The notes below the pieces were generated by a model. It was not told where the DNA came from. It worked only from the letters and a program-made list of their open reading frames with translations, and made no database searches. A DNA stretch of 64,000 bases from Plectosphaerella cucumerina (lineage: Eukaryota; Ascomycota; Sordariomycetes; Glomerellales; Plectosphaerellaceae): the NCBI GenBank assembly GCA_020746995.1, contig JAGPXD010000002.1:7738865-7802864 (forward strand), written 5' to 3'. A program made the position numbers and the translations under genes. This document shows, in pieces, positions 10,994 to 23,273 of this stretch (position 1 is the stretch's first letter; each line of letters starts with the position of its first letter).

Positions 10994-13900
10994 TTACAGG
11001 TTCGCCGGCTGGTAGTACTCCCTGAATCGATCCGTAGAGTCCCAACCGACGTCCCAGACAATGTTCCAGCACGCCAACAGGAGCTCCGGGAAGCGGAAAG
11101 TCCAGAAAGCCAGGTACCCCTCAGGCAGAGGCCCGACCGACCGCTTCAGCGACTCCGTCATGTCGTCGTAGTGGTTCTTCTTGTTCCTGAGCGCCCGCAG
11201 AAGGTCCAGCATTCGTGTACCCGTGTACTTGCGCTGCTTGCCCAGAGACTCCACAAACAAGGGGGGCAGCTTCTTGAGAAAGTCCCCCTGGATGACGTCG
11301 GAAGCATGGGACTCGAGCTCCTGGAGGTGGGGGCTCGGAGGATCCCGCACCTCCTTTTCAAAGTAGTCGGAAACGTCGCACAGGAAGGCCAGGCGTTTCT
11401 TGGCCGACCAGAAGAATGGATGGGCCATGACCTCCTTTGTGTTGGGTCGCTGCTTGGGGTCATCGTTGAGCATGCTGCTGACCAGGTCCTTGGCTTCGGC
11501 CGCAAAGTCGCCCAGCACGTCCAGTGGCGCCAGGTTATAGTTGCCCTTGCGGATATTGACTTCGCGCATGTACCGGTCGCCACAGTCGAATGGATGCTGA
11601 CCGTTGGTGAGCACGTAGAAGAAGACCAGGCCAAGGCTGAAGATATCAATGGACCGCGTCGCACGCCTCCCCGAGGTCATGTCGCCGTTGAGAATGGTGC
11701 CCGATCCGCTGTTGATGCTAGCCTCGGTGAGCTCCCGGTCATCGTCAACGAGAAGTTCGGGCGCCCTCCACCCGGATGTGCCGGCGGCGCGGCCCGTCGT
11801 GGCGCCAAAAGATGACTGCGCGTCCTCGAGTTTCTTGCACAGGCCAAAATCGGACACCAGTAGACGTGGCCGCTCGTTCTTGTCCATGTTGACAAGAATG
11901 TTTTGCGGCTTCAGGTCGCGGTGCACGATGCGCAGCTGATGGAGGTGGTTGATGCCGTTGGTGATCTGGTACAGGACACCGGGAAGGTCCGCCTTGCCCG
12001 CCTGAGCGAGCTTGCTGAACCGGCTCGGCTTTTCCACCACGTCCGCAAGCGAGGCAGCGCAGCGCTCCAGGGCGATGTATAGGAAGCCGTCGCGGAACTC
12101 CTGAGCGTAGTAGCGAATGACTGCGTCGTGTCAGCACGCACCCTCTAAAACGCATCATCGCCGGGCTTACCGTTTGGATGATCGTCGCTCTCGCGCAACA
12201 GTCTCGTCTCCTGCGACGCAATGTCGTAGAACTGAATGAGCATCCGCTTCACGGCAACCTCGCGTCCGTCAAACTTGCCGGCAAACACGAGTGTGCCGTT
12301 GCTGCCAGTGCCCAGCTGGTCTTCCGTGTCCACCTCTATGTTTCCGAGCTTGATGACCGGGCCCGTGACGGATTGCATGTCGTTGGTGACCGTGACGACG
12401 TCGGGCTCGAGCTTGGGGGAGTTTCCGAGCCTCTGGGCGTTCTTTACGGCGTCGTCTACCGTTGTGGCGGGCGGGTCATCGTCCCGAGACACCGACGTCT
12501 CTCGCTTCTTCGGCCCCTTCTTGTGCTTGACTCCGCCACGTCGTCCCCTATGCGACTTGGACTTTTTCTTCTCCCCGCTGTTCTCAGAATCCGGCTTTGG
12601 AGCGCTGGCGCTATCCCCGTCGGAAGGAGAGTCTGGCTTCTCAGTGGGCTCTGGAGCGGCAACTGTGGGAGGATCAGCCGGAACCGGGGCCTCGGCAGTG
12701 GAGGGTTCGGCCTCCTTGACAGGCTCGGGAGGGGGCGGCGCGTCGCGTTGAGCGGCCGAGTCTTCCGGCTTGGGCGGTGCCGTCTCCTCCGACACTTCCG
12801 GTGTGACTTCGGTCGTGGAATCGCCCGCCTCCGACCGGTGGTCGTCGACGGACCACTGGAGCTGCTTGGCCATGCTCCGGGACTTGCTCTTGCACCACTT
12901 GATGAGGTCTTTTCTGTAGAACAGCAAAAAGGTGATGGCCGCGAGGATCAGGACCGGATTCTGGAAGAGGTTGATCGTGCTGTCCAGCAACCTTTGCGGG
13001 ACATCCATGACCTTGTTCACAATGGCGGCACCATCGATAGGGATCAGAGGCTCCTCGGACGCCTCTGACGCTGCGGCAACCTCGTGCTCGATCTCGGCTG
13101 GGGCCTGCGACTGCGCGCCACCGGGGAGAGAAGGCCGATAGATCTGACTGCGCGGCCGATCTGCCCCAAAGTTATGCCTCCCGACCATGGCACCGGCCTT
13201 TTGGTTCGGCGTCAGCATGTGCCACTGCCGCTCCTGCTCCAAGAACCCAGGTAGGGTCGTGAGCGCGGGAGGAGCGTCGACGATGAGCGGATAGAGCTGG
13301 CCCGAGAGCGCGTACCAGCTCCCCGTGTCGGTCTGGTTGAGGAAGACGTGGGTCTTTCGTGTCTGCGCGTCGTCGTCATCCTTCGGAGCGGGGACGGGCT
13401 GTGGGAGCACGAGGAGGTCCGGGTTCTTGTCACGCGTCACGCCCCACGGTCGGCAGACGTCGAAGACACGGGCGACCGGGGAGGAGAACTTGTGCGTGAA
13501 CATGGGATGGTCCCCCTCGTCAAAGGCGTACACCCTGCCGTCGTGGAAGCTGCTGTGGTATCGGTGGTCGAGCGTCTGATGGTAGACGGACACGAGGTCC
13601 CTGTCAAAGTTGTTGGGGCTCCACTCGGAATACTTGAGTTTGGCAATGTCGCGGCCGTCTTTCCTGGTAATGGCCACCTCGTACTCGACACGGCCCAGCG
13701 TCAGGGTGCCAGTGGAGCTGCACTCCTCGTTACCGACGTCGTAGAGGGCGTCTGGGCGCAGGCAGCTCTCATCCTCGTTGACGTGCGAGCCCCCGGCCCC
13801 GAACCATTTCAGCACGCGTCCGGTCGCGGCATCGAGTGTAATCATGGTCGTCTTCTTCGTGCCCGTGTAGATGACGGGCGGGTTCTCGTTGGCGAGGGGC

Positions 13901-14664
13901 GACAACTCTTCGACGAGCCTCTTCATCGTCAGGTCCGTCGGTACCAGGGTCGGCTCGGCGGTGCCGGGCACCCATATGTAGAGCATCCCGTCGCGGCTGG
14001 GCTCCACGGCCCAGATGTAGTGATCGACGGGACGATAGTCGTCGTCCAGGCCCGACGTGTTGAGGCGGTGGTGTTGCGTCTCGACCATGGGCTGATCGAC
14101 CTCTAGATGCCACAGCTGTGCGCCCGTCTTGCGGTCGCTGGCATAGAGATCTCCGTCGACGGTCGCCAAAAGGATGAAGTCTTCCACTTCCCATTCCTCC
14201 AGACTCCGCGCCCTAGGCGGCGTAGACATGCCAGATCCCCCGGTCGGGGGATTGACGGATCGATGTCTGGAGGGAGGTGCTCGCACGGACTGAGCCGGAG
14301 CCAAAGTTGCGACGGCGCTCGCATCGTCATTCTGTAGGTTGATATTTCTTCGTTTGTGGTATTGGGGCAGACGGTCGGCGTCAATGCTCGATTTCGTCTT
14401 GGGGCTGGGCTCGTCGACGGCACGCCTTCGAAGCTTGCCGTCGCCGCCCGAAGGCCCTTCCCATTCTTCGCCGAGGGCAGCAGCCGGGCGAATGGGGTCG
14501 TTTTCGTCGCTCTGTCGATGGACCTGGACAATGGGTGGCTGTCGCTGAGCTTGTGCGTCGACGAGGGGGATGCAGGCGAGCAGCAGAACGGCGAATGCGA
14601 GTATCATCTTCCGCTGATGGGCCCGCGGCCCCCCTTCGCCTGGAGGCCGTCGGAGCATGGTCAT
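10994..14664 (-). CDS. IRE1: Ire1 unfolded-protein-response kinase/endoribonuclease
   Basis: ER transmembrane stress sensor whose cytosolic kinase/RNase half splices HAC1-type mRNA. Exons run 14664-12171 and 12120-10994 (49-nt intron), 1206 residues. After a short basic N-terminus a signal peptide follows (MILAFAVLLLACIPLVDA, from residue 20, an alternative start). The lumenal domain has FILLATVDGDLYASDRKTGAQ. A membrane span lies near 565-585 (NPVLILAAITFLLF), then a long acidic and basic linker (GRRGGVKHKKGPKKR). The kinase runs from about 785: glycine loop, VAVK Lys806, HRDLKPQN from about 898, SDFGLCKKL, WRAPELL. The KEN RNase domain ends the protein with KYTGTRMLDLLRALRNKKNH. All catalytic motifs are intact. 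The intron interrupts the kinase N-lobe between two conserved segments. Confidence 0.96.
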
Positions 14665-15614
14665 CGAGGTGCTGTCGAGTCACATCAGGTTCTGCGGAAG
14701 GTGTCGGGAGAGGGCTGCATGGAACGAGATGCGCCCCTTGAGGGTTTTTGATTGACGGTCGGGTCGGTCGGTAGGTTCGCTTGGTCGCTGCTGAGTCGCG
14801 CTGTCGGATGAATGTCTGGTCAAACAATGGTGGTTCGAGAACGAGGGGAGTTTGGCGCTGATGGGGAATGGGGATGAAAAGATGACTGGGGGCGGCGCAG
14901 TCCCTCGAGGTGATGACAATAATTAAAAATGGCACTGCCCTGCTCTTGTGCGATGCAGAAGCCGGGCAAGGTCGCATGTGGTGTCAGGTCGGAATGTGGT
15001 GAGAGTCCGTAATAGGGGACAGGCACCTGGTTTTTCAGCCTATGAGGGGCTGATACGTGACGGGATGGAGCTGCGAAAGTAGGGGGCGGGGGTCCCGGGC
15101 AGCGAGTGGGGCCTGGGCAGTGGAGGGAACCTGGAAGCCTGGAGAAACATGTGTGCCGTGCGCGGGACAACCCAGACGAACCTGCACACAACGGGCTCGA
15201 GGCGCCGAAAAAATGCAAGGGTTCCAGCGCTTTCCATCCAAGACGCTGGCACTTCGTCAAGGGAGCTGCCGGAATACCCCTCCGTGGCGTTTTCCGCAGG
15301 GCGTCTGCGGCTACCCGTCGAGGCATTATGGCGTCCTGGCGTCGAGGGCGTCGAGGGAGAACCCAAAGTCACTAGCGGGACCGTAGATCGTTTCGCATCG
15401 AAGCATGAGCGTCCTACACGACTTGGCCCGAGTGCGCACATCGCCTTTGGCTGGAAGATCTTGACTTTCCTCGGCCTCCGTGTGTCTGAGCGGTGCGGGG
15501 TCTACTCCCTGCTACGACAATGGGCTCACGTCACGTCAGCATACGGTGCTCTATTCGCCTGCATCGCTCGGTACATGCTGATCAGAACCAGACTCAGTTG
15601 CATTATCCCGTCAG
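14665..15614. other. Intergenic 950 bp upstream of IRE1, no gene seen
   Basis: This is the upstream region of IRE1 (minus) and the 3' end of the Hel2 gene (minus). Open frames on both strands have no protein-like features. It probably contains the IRE1 promoter and leader. Confidence 0.5.
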
Positions 15615-18052
15615 TTAACCCCACTGCACCAGGACCTTCTTCCCCTTGTTGCCCTTCTTCTTCTTGCCACCGGAAGGCTCCTCGGCCTCATCCTCCTTCT
15701 CTGACGGGTTGGCGCTGTCGGCCGGGCTGCTTGTCCAGCTGAAGCCCGTGTCCCGCGTGACGCCAAAGTCGCGTCGGACACCTCGGCCGTTGCCGTAGCC
15801 GAAAATGGTCGTCTGAGGCTTGGGGGCCATGGGCAAGGCTGGGAAATTATCCTCCTTATTGCCAGCAACAGCTCGGCTGGGCCGTCCGCCGCCAGACTGC
15901 CCATGGCTGTTGGGCCCTATCCACGATGGGCGGGACGGGCCTGATGAGGAAGACCCCGAGGCTGGGGCGGACAGGGCGGGAAAGGCGCTCGACGGGGGAG
16001 GGCGCCCAGATGTTGATGGTACGGTGGCCGCCCAGTTGAGAGAAGACGGTGTGCTTTGGGACGGGCCGGGGCCGGGGCCGGGACCGGCGCTGGAGGTGGA
16101 ACTCGCGCTCTGGCGACGTGTGCTGCTCTTAAGACGCAACACGCGGCTCGCTTGCTTCTGGCTGGCTGCCGCCGCAGGAGCGCTGACGGATGGCGCGGCC
16201 GCGTTCGCCCAGCCGCTGGAAGATGTCGTGGCTCCCTCCATGCCGCCCAGGCCAGGAAGAGACGGGTAATCTTCGTTGATGGCGCGCCAGTCTCGCCAGG
16301 CTGTCTGAATCGCCTGTGCCTTGGCCCGATCCTCGAACAGCTCGGCGACCTCGCGGACCAAGGTGCCGAGAGCATTGGACGACGTCTCAGAGAAGAGTGC
16401 GAAGAAGGCGTCGATGAGCTGCGGGGCCTTGAGTTTTCCGGTTCGGTACGCAGATATGTGCTCCCTGAACTTTGCGAGCTTGGTCGCATCCTGGCCCAGC
16501 AAGTTTGATGCCCGCTCGATAACCGCGGCGTGGCGAAGATTGCGCGCCCGTTCGGCGGGAGAAAGGTTGGCAGGGTCGGCACTGGGGCCTGGAGCAGCCT
16601 CGGTGGCCGCGCCTGGCGTCGGTGCCTGCCGAGGGGGGTTGGAAGGCCTCGCCGCGGCCGCAGTCGCAGCCGCAGCCTGGGCCGGCGTCGGCGACGGAGC
16701 CGACAACTGTCCGCCAAAGGTGCGGTTTGTGACGGACTGGGCCGAGTGAATGGCGAGCTGCCGCTGGAACGCGATTTCGTCTCGCCTCATGGGCTGTGCC
16801 GAGCTCTGAGGGATCGGCTCGGCGTTGGGATCCCGACCTCTGCCCCGCCCAGCACGCCCGCCGTCGCGGCCGCCCCTTGAGCCTCCGCCTCCGCCGCCGC
16901 CGCCACCGCCTCTTCGCTCTGGCTGGTACGTCTGCCGGTAGTCAAAGTCAGATAGGTCCACCATCCTGGCGTCTCTGCGCACGTCCTTCGACAGCGTGTT
17001 GCCATGCTCGCTGAGCTGATGCGCCTTGAGATCCATCTCGGACTCGAAAACAACAAATTTGCGCTCCTGGCATTCGCGGTCGAGGCAGGGGAAGTGGTCC
17101 GTTGTGAAATGCTTCTCGAGAGCCTCGTAGTTGACGTAGTAGTGCGGATGCCGCGAGTCTCGGCGGTCACAGAGGAAGCACCTCTCGTGCTTTTCGCGGC
17201 AGTGGTCGTAGAGCCTGTCGTCGTCGTAGAAGCGGGAGCCGCAGAAGCCGCACAGCGGGTGGCCCTTGAAGCCGGTCTGGTCGAGGGCGCCGGGTTGGTC
17301 GTCGCCGCGCCGCATGTGCTTCTCGAGCTCCTTATCAGTGAACAGCTCATGCTCGTGGGTAAAGACCTTCTTGTTGCGAGTGCAGAGGTCGCACATCTTG
17401 CGTTGATGGACCGTCCGGACGTGGCGGTGCAGATCGGGCCATCCCAGGCCGGCAAAAACGCAGTCATCGACGGGGCAGTTGTAGCGCAGCAAGACAACCG
17501 TGTCGCCGACAATATCCTCGCTCGCGTACTTGATGCCAATGTTGTTATCAAGGCTCGTGATGTCGGCTTCGGTGTAGTCTTCGAACCGCTTCAGGGGGTC
17601 CTCGGTGAACACGACAAACGGAGCTGCCGTCTGGAAATTGTCAGTCGAGAAGCAGAGTGAGTGGAAGGGAGCCATCTTACCCTGCAGTGCGGGCAATCCT
17701 TCGTCTTATAAAGGGCTCGCATCCGCAGGCCACAGATGTGGCACGTCTTGTGATTGCAAGGCGCCACCGAGTGGAACTTGATCGGGTCGGCGCAGATGAA
17801 GCAGACCTCATCACCCTCAGCCGTCGCAGGCACTCCCTCCGGCGCCTTACCCTCGACAGTTGGCGGTGGCGCATCTCCCTGAGTGGGAGCTTTGGCAGCC
17901 ACCGCGGCGGCGGCAGGTTCAGCCTTTGGTGTATCGTTTCCTCGGCCTCGAGGCCTCTGTCCCCGGCCTCTCGACTGGTTTCCCCTCGAGCCGTCACCAC
18001 GTCCTCGTCCTCGACCACGGTTGCCTCTTGAGCTGTTTTCGTCGGGTGCCAT
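15615..18052 (-). CDS. HEL2: Hel2/ZNF598-type RING E3 ubiquitin ligase
   Basis: Ribosome-associated ubiquitin ligase that marks collided ribosomes for quality control. Exons run 18052-17681 and 17630-15615 (50-nt intron), 795 residues. The Arg/Gly-rich N-terminus (NRGRGRGRGDGSRG) is followed by a C3HC4 RING at about 84-124 (CFICADPIKFHSVAPCNHKTC ... DCPHCR). The intron falls just after the last RING cysteine, so the unspliced frame looks truncated. C2H2 and CCHC-like zinc fingers follow (CPVDDCVFAGLGWPDLHRHV, CDLCTRNKKVFTHEHELF, CGFCGSRFYDDDRLYDHC, CFLCDRRDSRHPHYY), the ZNF598 arrangement. A glycine run and low-complexity Ala/Pro/Ser tail complete it, ending in a lysine-rich stretch. Start at 18052 is the first ATG; upstream in-frame codons are TTG only. 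Confidence 0.94.
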
Positions 18053-18445
18053 GTTCGAGGCGGGGCGCTGGGAGTGCAAAGCAGGGATGAGGGTTTCGAT
18101 GCGTCAAATCGCGCCGCACGAGACGCGGGTGGAGAGCGTGCTGTTGGTCTGCTGTGGAATCAAAAGGTCGAGGTGCCAAATTATTCAGCGTGGGGTTCTG
18201 GTAATTGACCTCTCGGTGTACGGTCACGGTGGCGGGGCAGCTTGTGGTGCCCGCAGATGGGCTGAGTCATCACACCGGTCAGGAGTCACGCCGATCATGA
18301 AGCGTTGAATTCCATTGCTACGCCGACACCTGCCTCAGCATTGTCCGTGTCGGCTGTGGCATGTGCCCGATGCATACCCTACCATCCGTGATAACCTCCG
18401 AAAAAGCCCTGTCCGAAACGCCAACCCGACCGACCTAGGGAATGC
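18053..18445. other. Intergenic 393 bp, promoter of HEL2
   Basis: This lies between the HEL2 start and the stop of the SWIB-domain gene, both on minus. No gene is visible. Confidence 0.5.
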
Positions 18446-19374
18446 TCACTGTTCCTCCTCAACAGGGTAGAGATGGTTTCCGATAAGCTTGTTCATCTGG
18501 AACATGTCGACCTTGGCCTGCTTGAACACCGCCTGCATCGCGTCGTCGCAGCAAATCTGGCGCTTGTCCTTTGGGTCCTGGAGCTCGTGGCCCTTAATGT
18601 AGATCCATAGCTTCTTGACGACCTGGGGACGGGACAGCTGGGGAGGTCAGTATGGGGTCTTGCCTCTTGGGTTATTTCGCCTACCTGTGGCTCGCCGACA
18701 AGCTGGGCAAGAGGGTAGCTGAGAGTGAACGGCTTCTGGAAACCACCGCCAGCCTTGCGCTTTGGCGCCTCTCCGTCGCTGCCCTCTGCGCCACTGTCGT
18801 CCTGGACCTTCTTGGCGCTCTTCTTGCGCGGCGCTTTCCGCTTCTTGGTCGCCGTGGTGCCGCCCCGAGTCGCCCGGGTCCTGGCAAGGTTGTTCTCTTG
18901 CGCCTGGAGCTCGGCCGCGAGCTTGGCGTCCTCATCTTCGGTCGAAACCTCGCGCTTCTGCTTCTTCCGAGCCGGTGCCTCCTCTTCGTAACCGTTGGCG
19001 TCCTCCTCGTGCGCGTCGGGAGATGGCTCCGACTTTACGGGCTCGTCGGATGCATCGTCGGTGCTTGGACCGGTGAAGCGGTCGAATCGCTCCTCGATCA
19101 GGGTCTTGATGGCGTTCTGGGTAGAAAATATCAGCGATTGTCCGAGGGAAAAGTAGAAGTGCCGAGCCTACCTTTTGGGCGCTCAGGTCTTTGCCGCCGA
19201 GCTGCGATTCCAAGCCAGCTCGGATCTTCTTCCGCGTGACCGTGGTCAGATCGGCCGTCTTCAGGATGCCGTCAATGATGGAAGTATAGAGGCTCTGCTC
19301 GTCAGAGGAAACTGCGCCTGTTTAGCAGGGGTGCCGCACACGGGGAGAAGGCGCATCATACGGGGAGACGCCAT
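18446..19374 (-). CDS. SWIB/MDM2 domain protein with DEK-C-like N-terminus
   Basis: Nuclear protein of the yeast Tri1/Uaf30 type. Exons run 19374-19362, 19317-19172, 19116-18685 and 18637-18446, 260 residues. The N-terminal helical domain reads SLYTSIIDGILKTADLTTV then RKKIRAGLESQLGGKDLSAQ, which fits the DEK C-terminal fold. A middle basic and acidic linker (PARKKQKREVSTEDEDAK, KKRKAPRKKSAKK) looks like nuclear localisation sequence. The SWIB domain spans the last intron: FTLSYPLAQLVGEPQ joined to LSRPQVVKKLWIYIKGHELQ, then DKRQICCDDAMQAVF and MFQMNKLIGNHLYP. The first exon is only 13 nt. Known relatives act in RNA polymerase I upstream activation factor or in chromatin; which applies here is not decided by sequence. 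Confidence 0.9.
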
Positions 19375-20034
19375 GTTGAAGGTCCTCGCGCGCGAGAGGA
19401 TTTCCAAATGTCGAGGCTTTCGAGGGACGATTGCCGAAATGTTGCTGGTATCGAAGACCAAGGCGTCAGAGCATTGTTGTACTAGAGCCGTCGGAGGAAA
19501 GTCTTTGTCTCGGCAGCTGCAGTGCAGGAAGGAGGTCTTTGATCGTGGTCGATTACGAGCTGCTTTCGTTGTTGCCTTTGTAGCACCCGGTTTCGAGGGT
19601 CCTGAGTACTTGGAAGGATCGCTGCGCCTGAATGAACTAGTGGGCGGAGGATAGAAGTAAATAATCGGTATGACTCCGGCTACGAGTGTTGGATGTGTTG
19701 GCCTTGTGCGATGTCGCCATGCCCGTCCACGCGATTGCACCTCGAGACGGATCAGCCGTTTCCCCAGATGCAGGCCGATCGACATGTCCCGTGCACCGGG
19801 CTGCCGTCGCGTGGCTGGTGGAACAGCCTGATGAGCCGTGAATACCCCGAGCCAATGGGCGAGAACCGCACTTGTCACGTGAGAACTGGCCGGTGAATGC
19901 CTTCAGTGCCAAGCTGGTTTTAATTACAACATACTCGAAGCATACATTCTCTCCGCAACATACTGGAACATACACCCTCCCCCTCTCTTGTACACTATCT
20001 CATTACACATTCGGGCGGAAGACATTTGAGCCCA
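19375..20034. other. Intergenic 660 bp, no gene seen
   Basis: Upstream region of the SWIB gene and downstream region of the short-chain dehydrogenase. No coding sequence is supported. Confidence 0.45.
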
Positions 20035-21186
20035 TCACATAAAGTCTCGGACCTGCTCCTCAGACCACTTCCAGAAGGTCTCGGCCAGTCCAGTGCCACC
20101 TTCCGACTCGGATTTGGCGCCCTGCTGGAGCTCGGCACGGATCGGAAGAATGCGTCCCCAGGGGATGACTGGGACAGTGTCAGTCATGCAAGACATTTGG
20201 CAGGGCGAGATGTTCTTACTCCAGCCGCCCGATGTTTCCATGGTGACGTCGGGTGACAGAGCTGCGAAAAGCTCCGTGTACGCTCCGTTGATCGGCGGGT
20301 AGACGGTCAGACTCCTGAAGGTGCGCTCAATCAGGCCCGTGACGTGGCGGTCCAGGTCCGAACGCAGGTTGCCAGGGTTCAGTGCCTGTGCTGGTCAGTA
20401 TCGTTGTTGCTGTGTTCCCACTGCTCAGACCTACCACGCTGATGATGCCGTCACCACGGTGCCTCTTGGCGAACTCGGTGGAGTGAAAGTAGTTGCCTGC
20501 CTTGCTGGTGCCGTACTTGATGGGGTAGAACACCTGTCTGGTGTACTCCAGGTTGGACATGTCCACGCCAACACGAGGCGAAAGCATCTCGGCCGCCGAG
20601 CTGGAAACCCAGACGACGCGGACACCCCCGGGCACGGTGGCCTTTGCCGTCTCGGCCAGCAGCGGCGTCAAAAGCTTTGTGAAGAGGAATGGGCCCAGGC
20701 AGTTGACGCCCAGCTGGAGCTCGTGGCCTTGGACCGTCTTGGAGCCGTCGGGCGGGAACATGACGCCCGCGTTATTGATCAGAAGATGGAGCTTGTCTTC
20801 TTTCTGCAGAAAGGCTTCGGCGGATCCCTTGATAGTCGACAGATCGGCAAGATCGAGGCGCAGCATCTCAAGTCTGCCCAGGGACGAAGGGTGCTGCTCC
20901 TTGATCGCCGCGATGGCCGCTAGGCCCTTCTCCTCGGACCTCGAGGTGGCGTAGACAATCGCATTCTTGGAATAGAGTATGTTCGCGACCTCTTTGCCGA
21001 CGCCAGTGTTTGCGCCGGTCACGATGCAGACCTTGCATCTGTTCAGCGCATGGACTTGTGGGAGCGGCAAGGGTCACGTACCCGTCCCGAGAGATCCGGA
21101 ATGTCGACTTCTGTGAACTTGGGCGCCGAAGGATAAAGCTGGGTCAAGGCCGACTGCCACGCCGACCACTTGTGGAGCTCCCACAT
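20035..21186 (-). CDS. Short-chain dehydrogenase/reductase (RDH/WWOX-like)
   Basis: NAD(P)-dependent oxidoreductase. Exons run 21186-21082, 21031-20435, 20385-20220 and 20168-20035, 333 residues. The start MWELHKWSAWQSALTQLYP is typical of a fungal SDR group related to retinol and light-dependent protochlorophyllide reductases. The cofactor motif is VTGANTGVGKE (about 39-49), reached after splicing at an AAG acceptor. The active site has LLINNAGVMF, WVSSSAAEM and YGTSKAGN (Tyr and Lys of YxxxK both present). The C-terminus reads ALNPGNLRSDL and IIPWGRILPIR. The substrate cannot be inferred. Its start is 240 bp from a divergent Zn2Cys6 regulator, suggesting possible regulation by that neighbour. 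Confidence 0.92.
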
Positions 21187-21426
21187 GCTGACGGTAAGAC
21201 GAGGCGATTGACGGTGCAGGTGTAGGTGGGTGAGGTGTTCTGGAGGTGCGTGGTGGTGAGATTGCTGGCCCGCCAAAAGTGGAAGAGATCCACCGGTTAG
21301 CACTCCAGGTTCATCTGCCGGCAAATACCACGATGCAACGCCCCTCTTGCCTTGCCAGCAAGCGAGAGACTAGCTTCTTGAGGACGCGTCTGGGCTTTGG
21401 AAACCGCGACCGGCTGTCTAGACACG
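21187..21426. promoter_or_regulatory. Shared divergent promoter, SDR / Zn2Cys6 regulator
   Basis: The 240 bp between two divergent start codons must serve both genes. Zn2Cys6 proteins commonly bind CGG-containing sites; I did not find a clear inverted CGG pair of defined spacing. Pair-specific regulation is inferred from layout alone. Confidence 0.5.
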
Positions 21427-23071
21427 ATGGCGACGCAAGTCAGCGCCGACCTCCCCGTCAGGCGACGCGTGCGTTCAGGTCAGTGCTCACCCCGGGGCGG
21501 CTCTTCAGCAAACCCCGGCACCTGCAGAAAGCTTACATGTCTGGGCAGGCTGCGAGAGATGCAAAAAGGCACACGTCAAGTGCGACGAGCAGCGACCGAG
21601 CTGTCTGAGATGCTCACGCCACGGCCACCGTTGTGCGTATCCCGCGCCGAAACAGAGTCGCTTCAGAGAACCCCGTCAGCTTTTGCCCTCCACGACACTC
21701 GCACCATGCCGGCAAGTCGCCGCTTGGCTGCCCAGGCTGGGCCCCGGCGAGGTCCGTTACTACGACCGCTTTCGGAACCAGGTGGCCTCTGCGATGGGCA
21801 ACCAAATGGAAGGCCCGTCGGACTTTTGGCTCCGTTGCGTGCTGCGAGAGAGCTCCGTCGATGAGTGCATCCTCGACATTGTTGTTGCCATCGGCGCCCT
21901 CGCATACGCCCGGGATCACGTCCCGTCGCGCCGACCCCTATTCCTCTCGGGGTTTCCGGACCAGCACTATCGCGAAGCCATCAAGCACTACGCCAAGGCT
22001 CTCGAGAAGCTCCGTCGCCGCATCGCCGACCCTTCCGCAGCCAACCTGCCGCGGACCATCCTCATCAACACCGTCCTCTTCTCCTTCTTCGAATCCATAC
22101 AAGGCAACACGGAATCGTCGGACAAGCTCGTCGCCCATGGCCTCTCACTTCTCAAGGACAGCATGCTCCAGGACTCGGGGGGAGACCACTCGTCACGCAT
22201 CGCCGCGGTCACGGACGACGACGGGGTGCTCGAGGCGGAGAGCTTCCTGGTTCGCACCGCGACGTGGAACATCCAGTACTCTCCCATGTACCCGCACCAA
22301 GGGCTAAGCGTCCTGGGCATATCTTGCCAACGGCCGCACCTCATCCCGCTTCCCTCGTCCACTGACAACATCCAGGACTTCTGGAAGGCCTGGTGGCATA
22401 TCGTCACCATGGCCGCGGTATGGCACGCCAGATCCCAGGCCGAGCTTGCCTCAGCGCCCTGCCTGAGCACTGAGTCATTGCAAGAGCATGGCGTACTTCT
22501 ATCTCGACTCCAGGCTTGGGAGGCGGCGGCTCTTCAACGAATGTCGACCTCCCCCGGCCTGTCCCACGCCACGCAGGTATTCATCGGAGCACGGGTGCTG
22601 AGTACTGCTATTTACTGCGGCATCGATCCAACAGGAGCCAGGTGGGACGCATCCAAGGAGAGATGTCTCGAAATCTTGTCGTACTACCATGCGGCCATTG
22701 CAAATGACGAGTTCGCCTATGCGCGGAACATCATCTACGACGCCATCCTCGCTGGAGTTTCCCAGGTTACCCTGTCCTCGCGCGACATCGAGGTCAGATT
22801 CGGTGCCCTGGCGTTCTGGAAGCAGCTCGTCCATCGCGAGTCCAGCTGGGAGATCAAGAGCGTCTTCATGGGCGCCTCGGCTCTCATCGCCGCCGAGGAG
22901 GAGCATCGGGACGCACAAGGGCACATACCTGTCGAGTCCAGATACAAATGGACACATGGGGCCTGGAACGCGTCATACACCGAGTTCCAGGTCGTCTTGA
23001 CGTCCCTAACTTGCCCAACCCAGGGGGAGTTGAACCTTGTACTGCGGCCTGTCGATTTTCATCTTGAATGA
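21427..23071 (+). CDS. Zn2Cys6 fungal transcription factor
   Basis: Nuclear DNA-binding regulator of 524 residues. Exons are 21427-21478 and 21549-23071 with a 70-nt intron. Splicing completes the zinc cluster, C-X2-C-X6-C-X6-C-X2-C-X6-C (CERCKKAHVKC then CLRCSRHGHRC), near residues 19-46, preceded by basic residues (RRRVRS). Without the intron the frame begins inside the protein and the binding domain is missed. The rest is a mainly helical fungal transcription-factor region (FLRCVLRESSVDE-like helix, LAYARDHVPSRRPLF, ILINTVLFSFFESIQGN), consistent with the Fungal_trans_2 type. Divergent from the SDR at 20035-21186. Target genes unknown. Confidence 0.88.
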
Positions 23072-23273
23072 TGGAGTCTCTGGGATGGTTCAAATCGTCT
23101 CTTGTCCCAATCGCGAAAGCATCCTGACAGGACACTTGGCAAAGGAAGTTGTGCCTGGAAACACTTGCGGAGTGCATGTAACCGATGAAGCAGCTGGACT
23201 CTGCCGGTCACGTTCATTTTAACCCTCAATATACAAGTGATGCATCTAGTTGATCAAGGTGCGGCTTTCTCAG

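Noticed and set aside
12178..13068. 296-codon plus-strand frame across IRE1
   Set aside because: Antisense shadow of IRE1.
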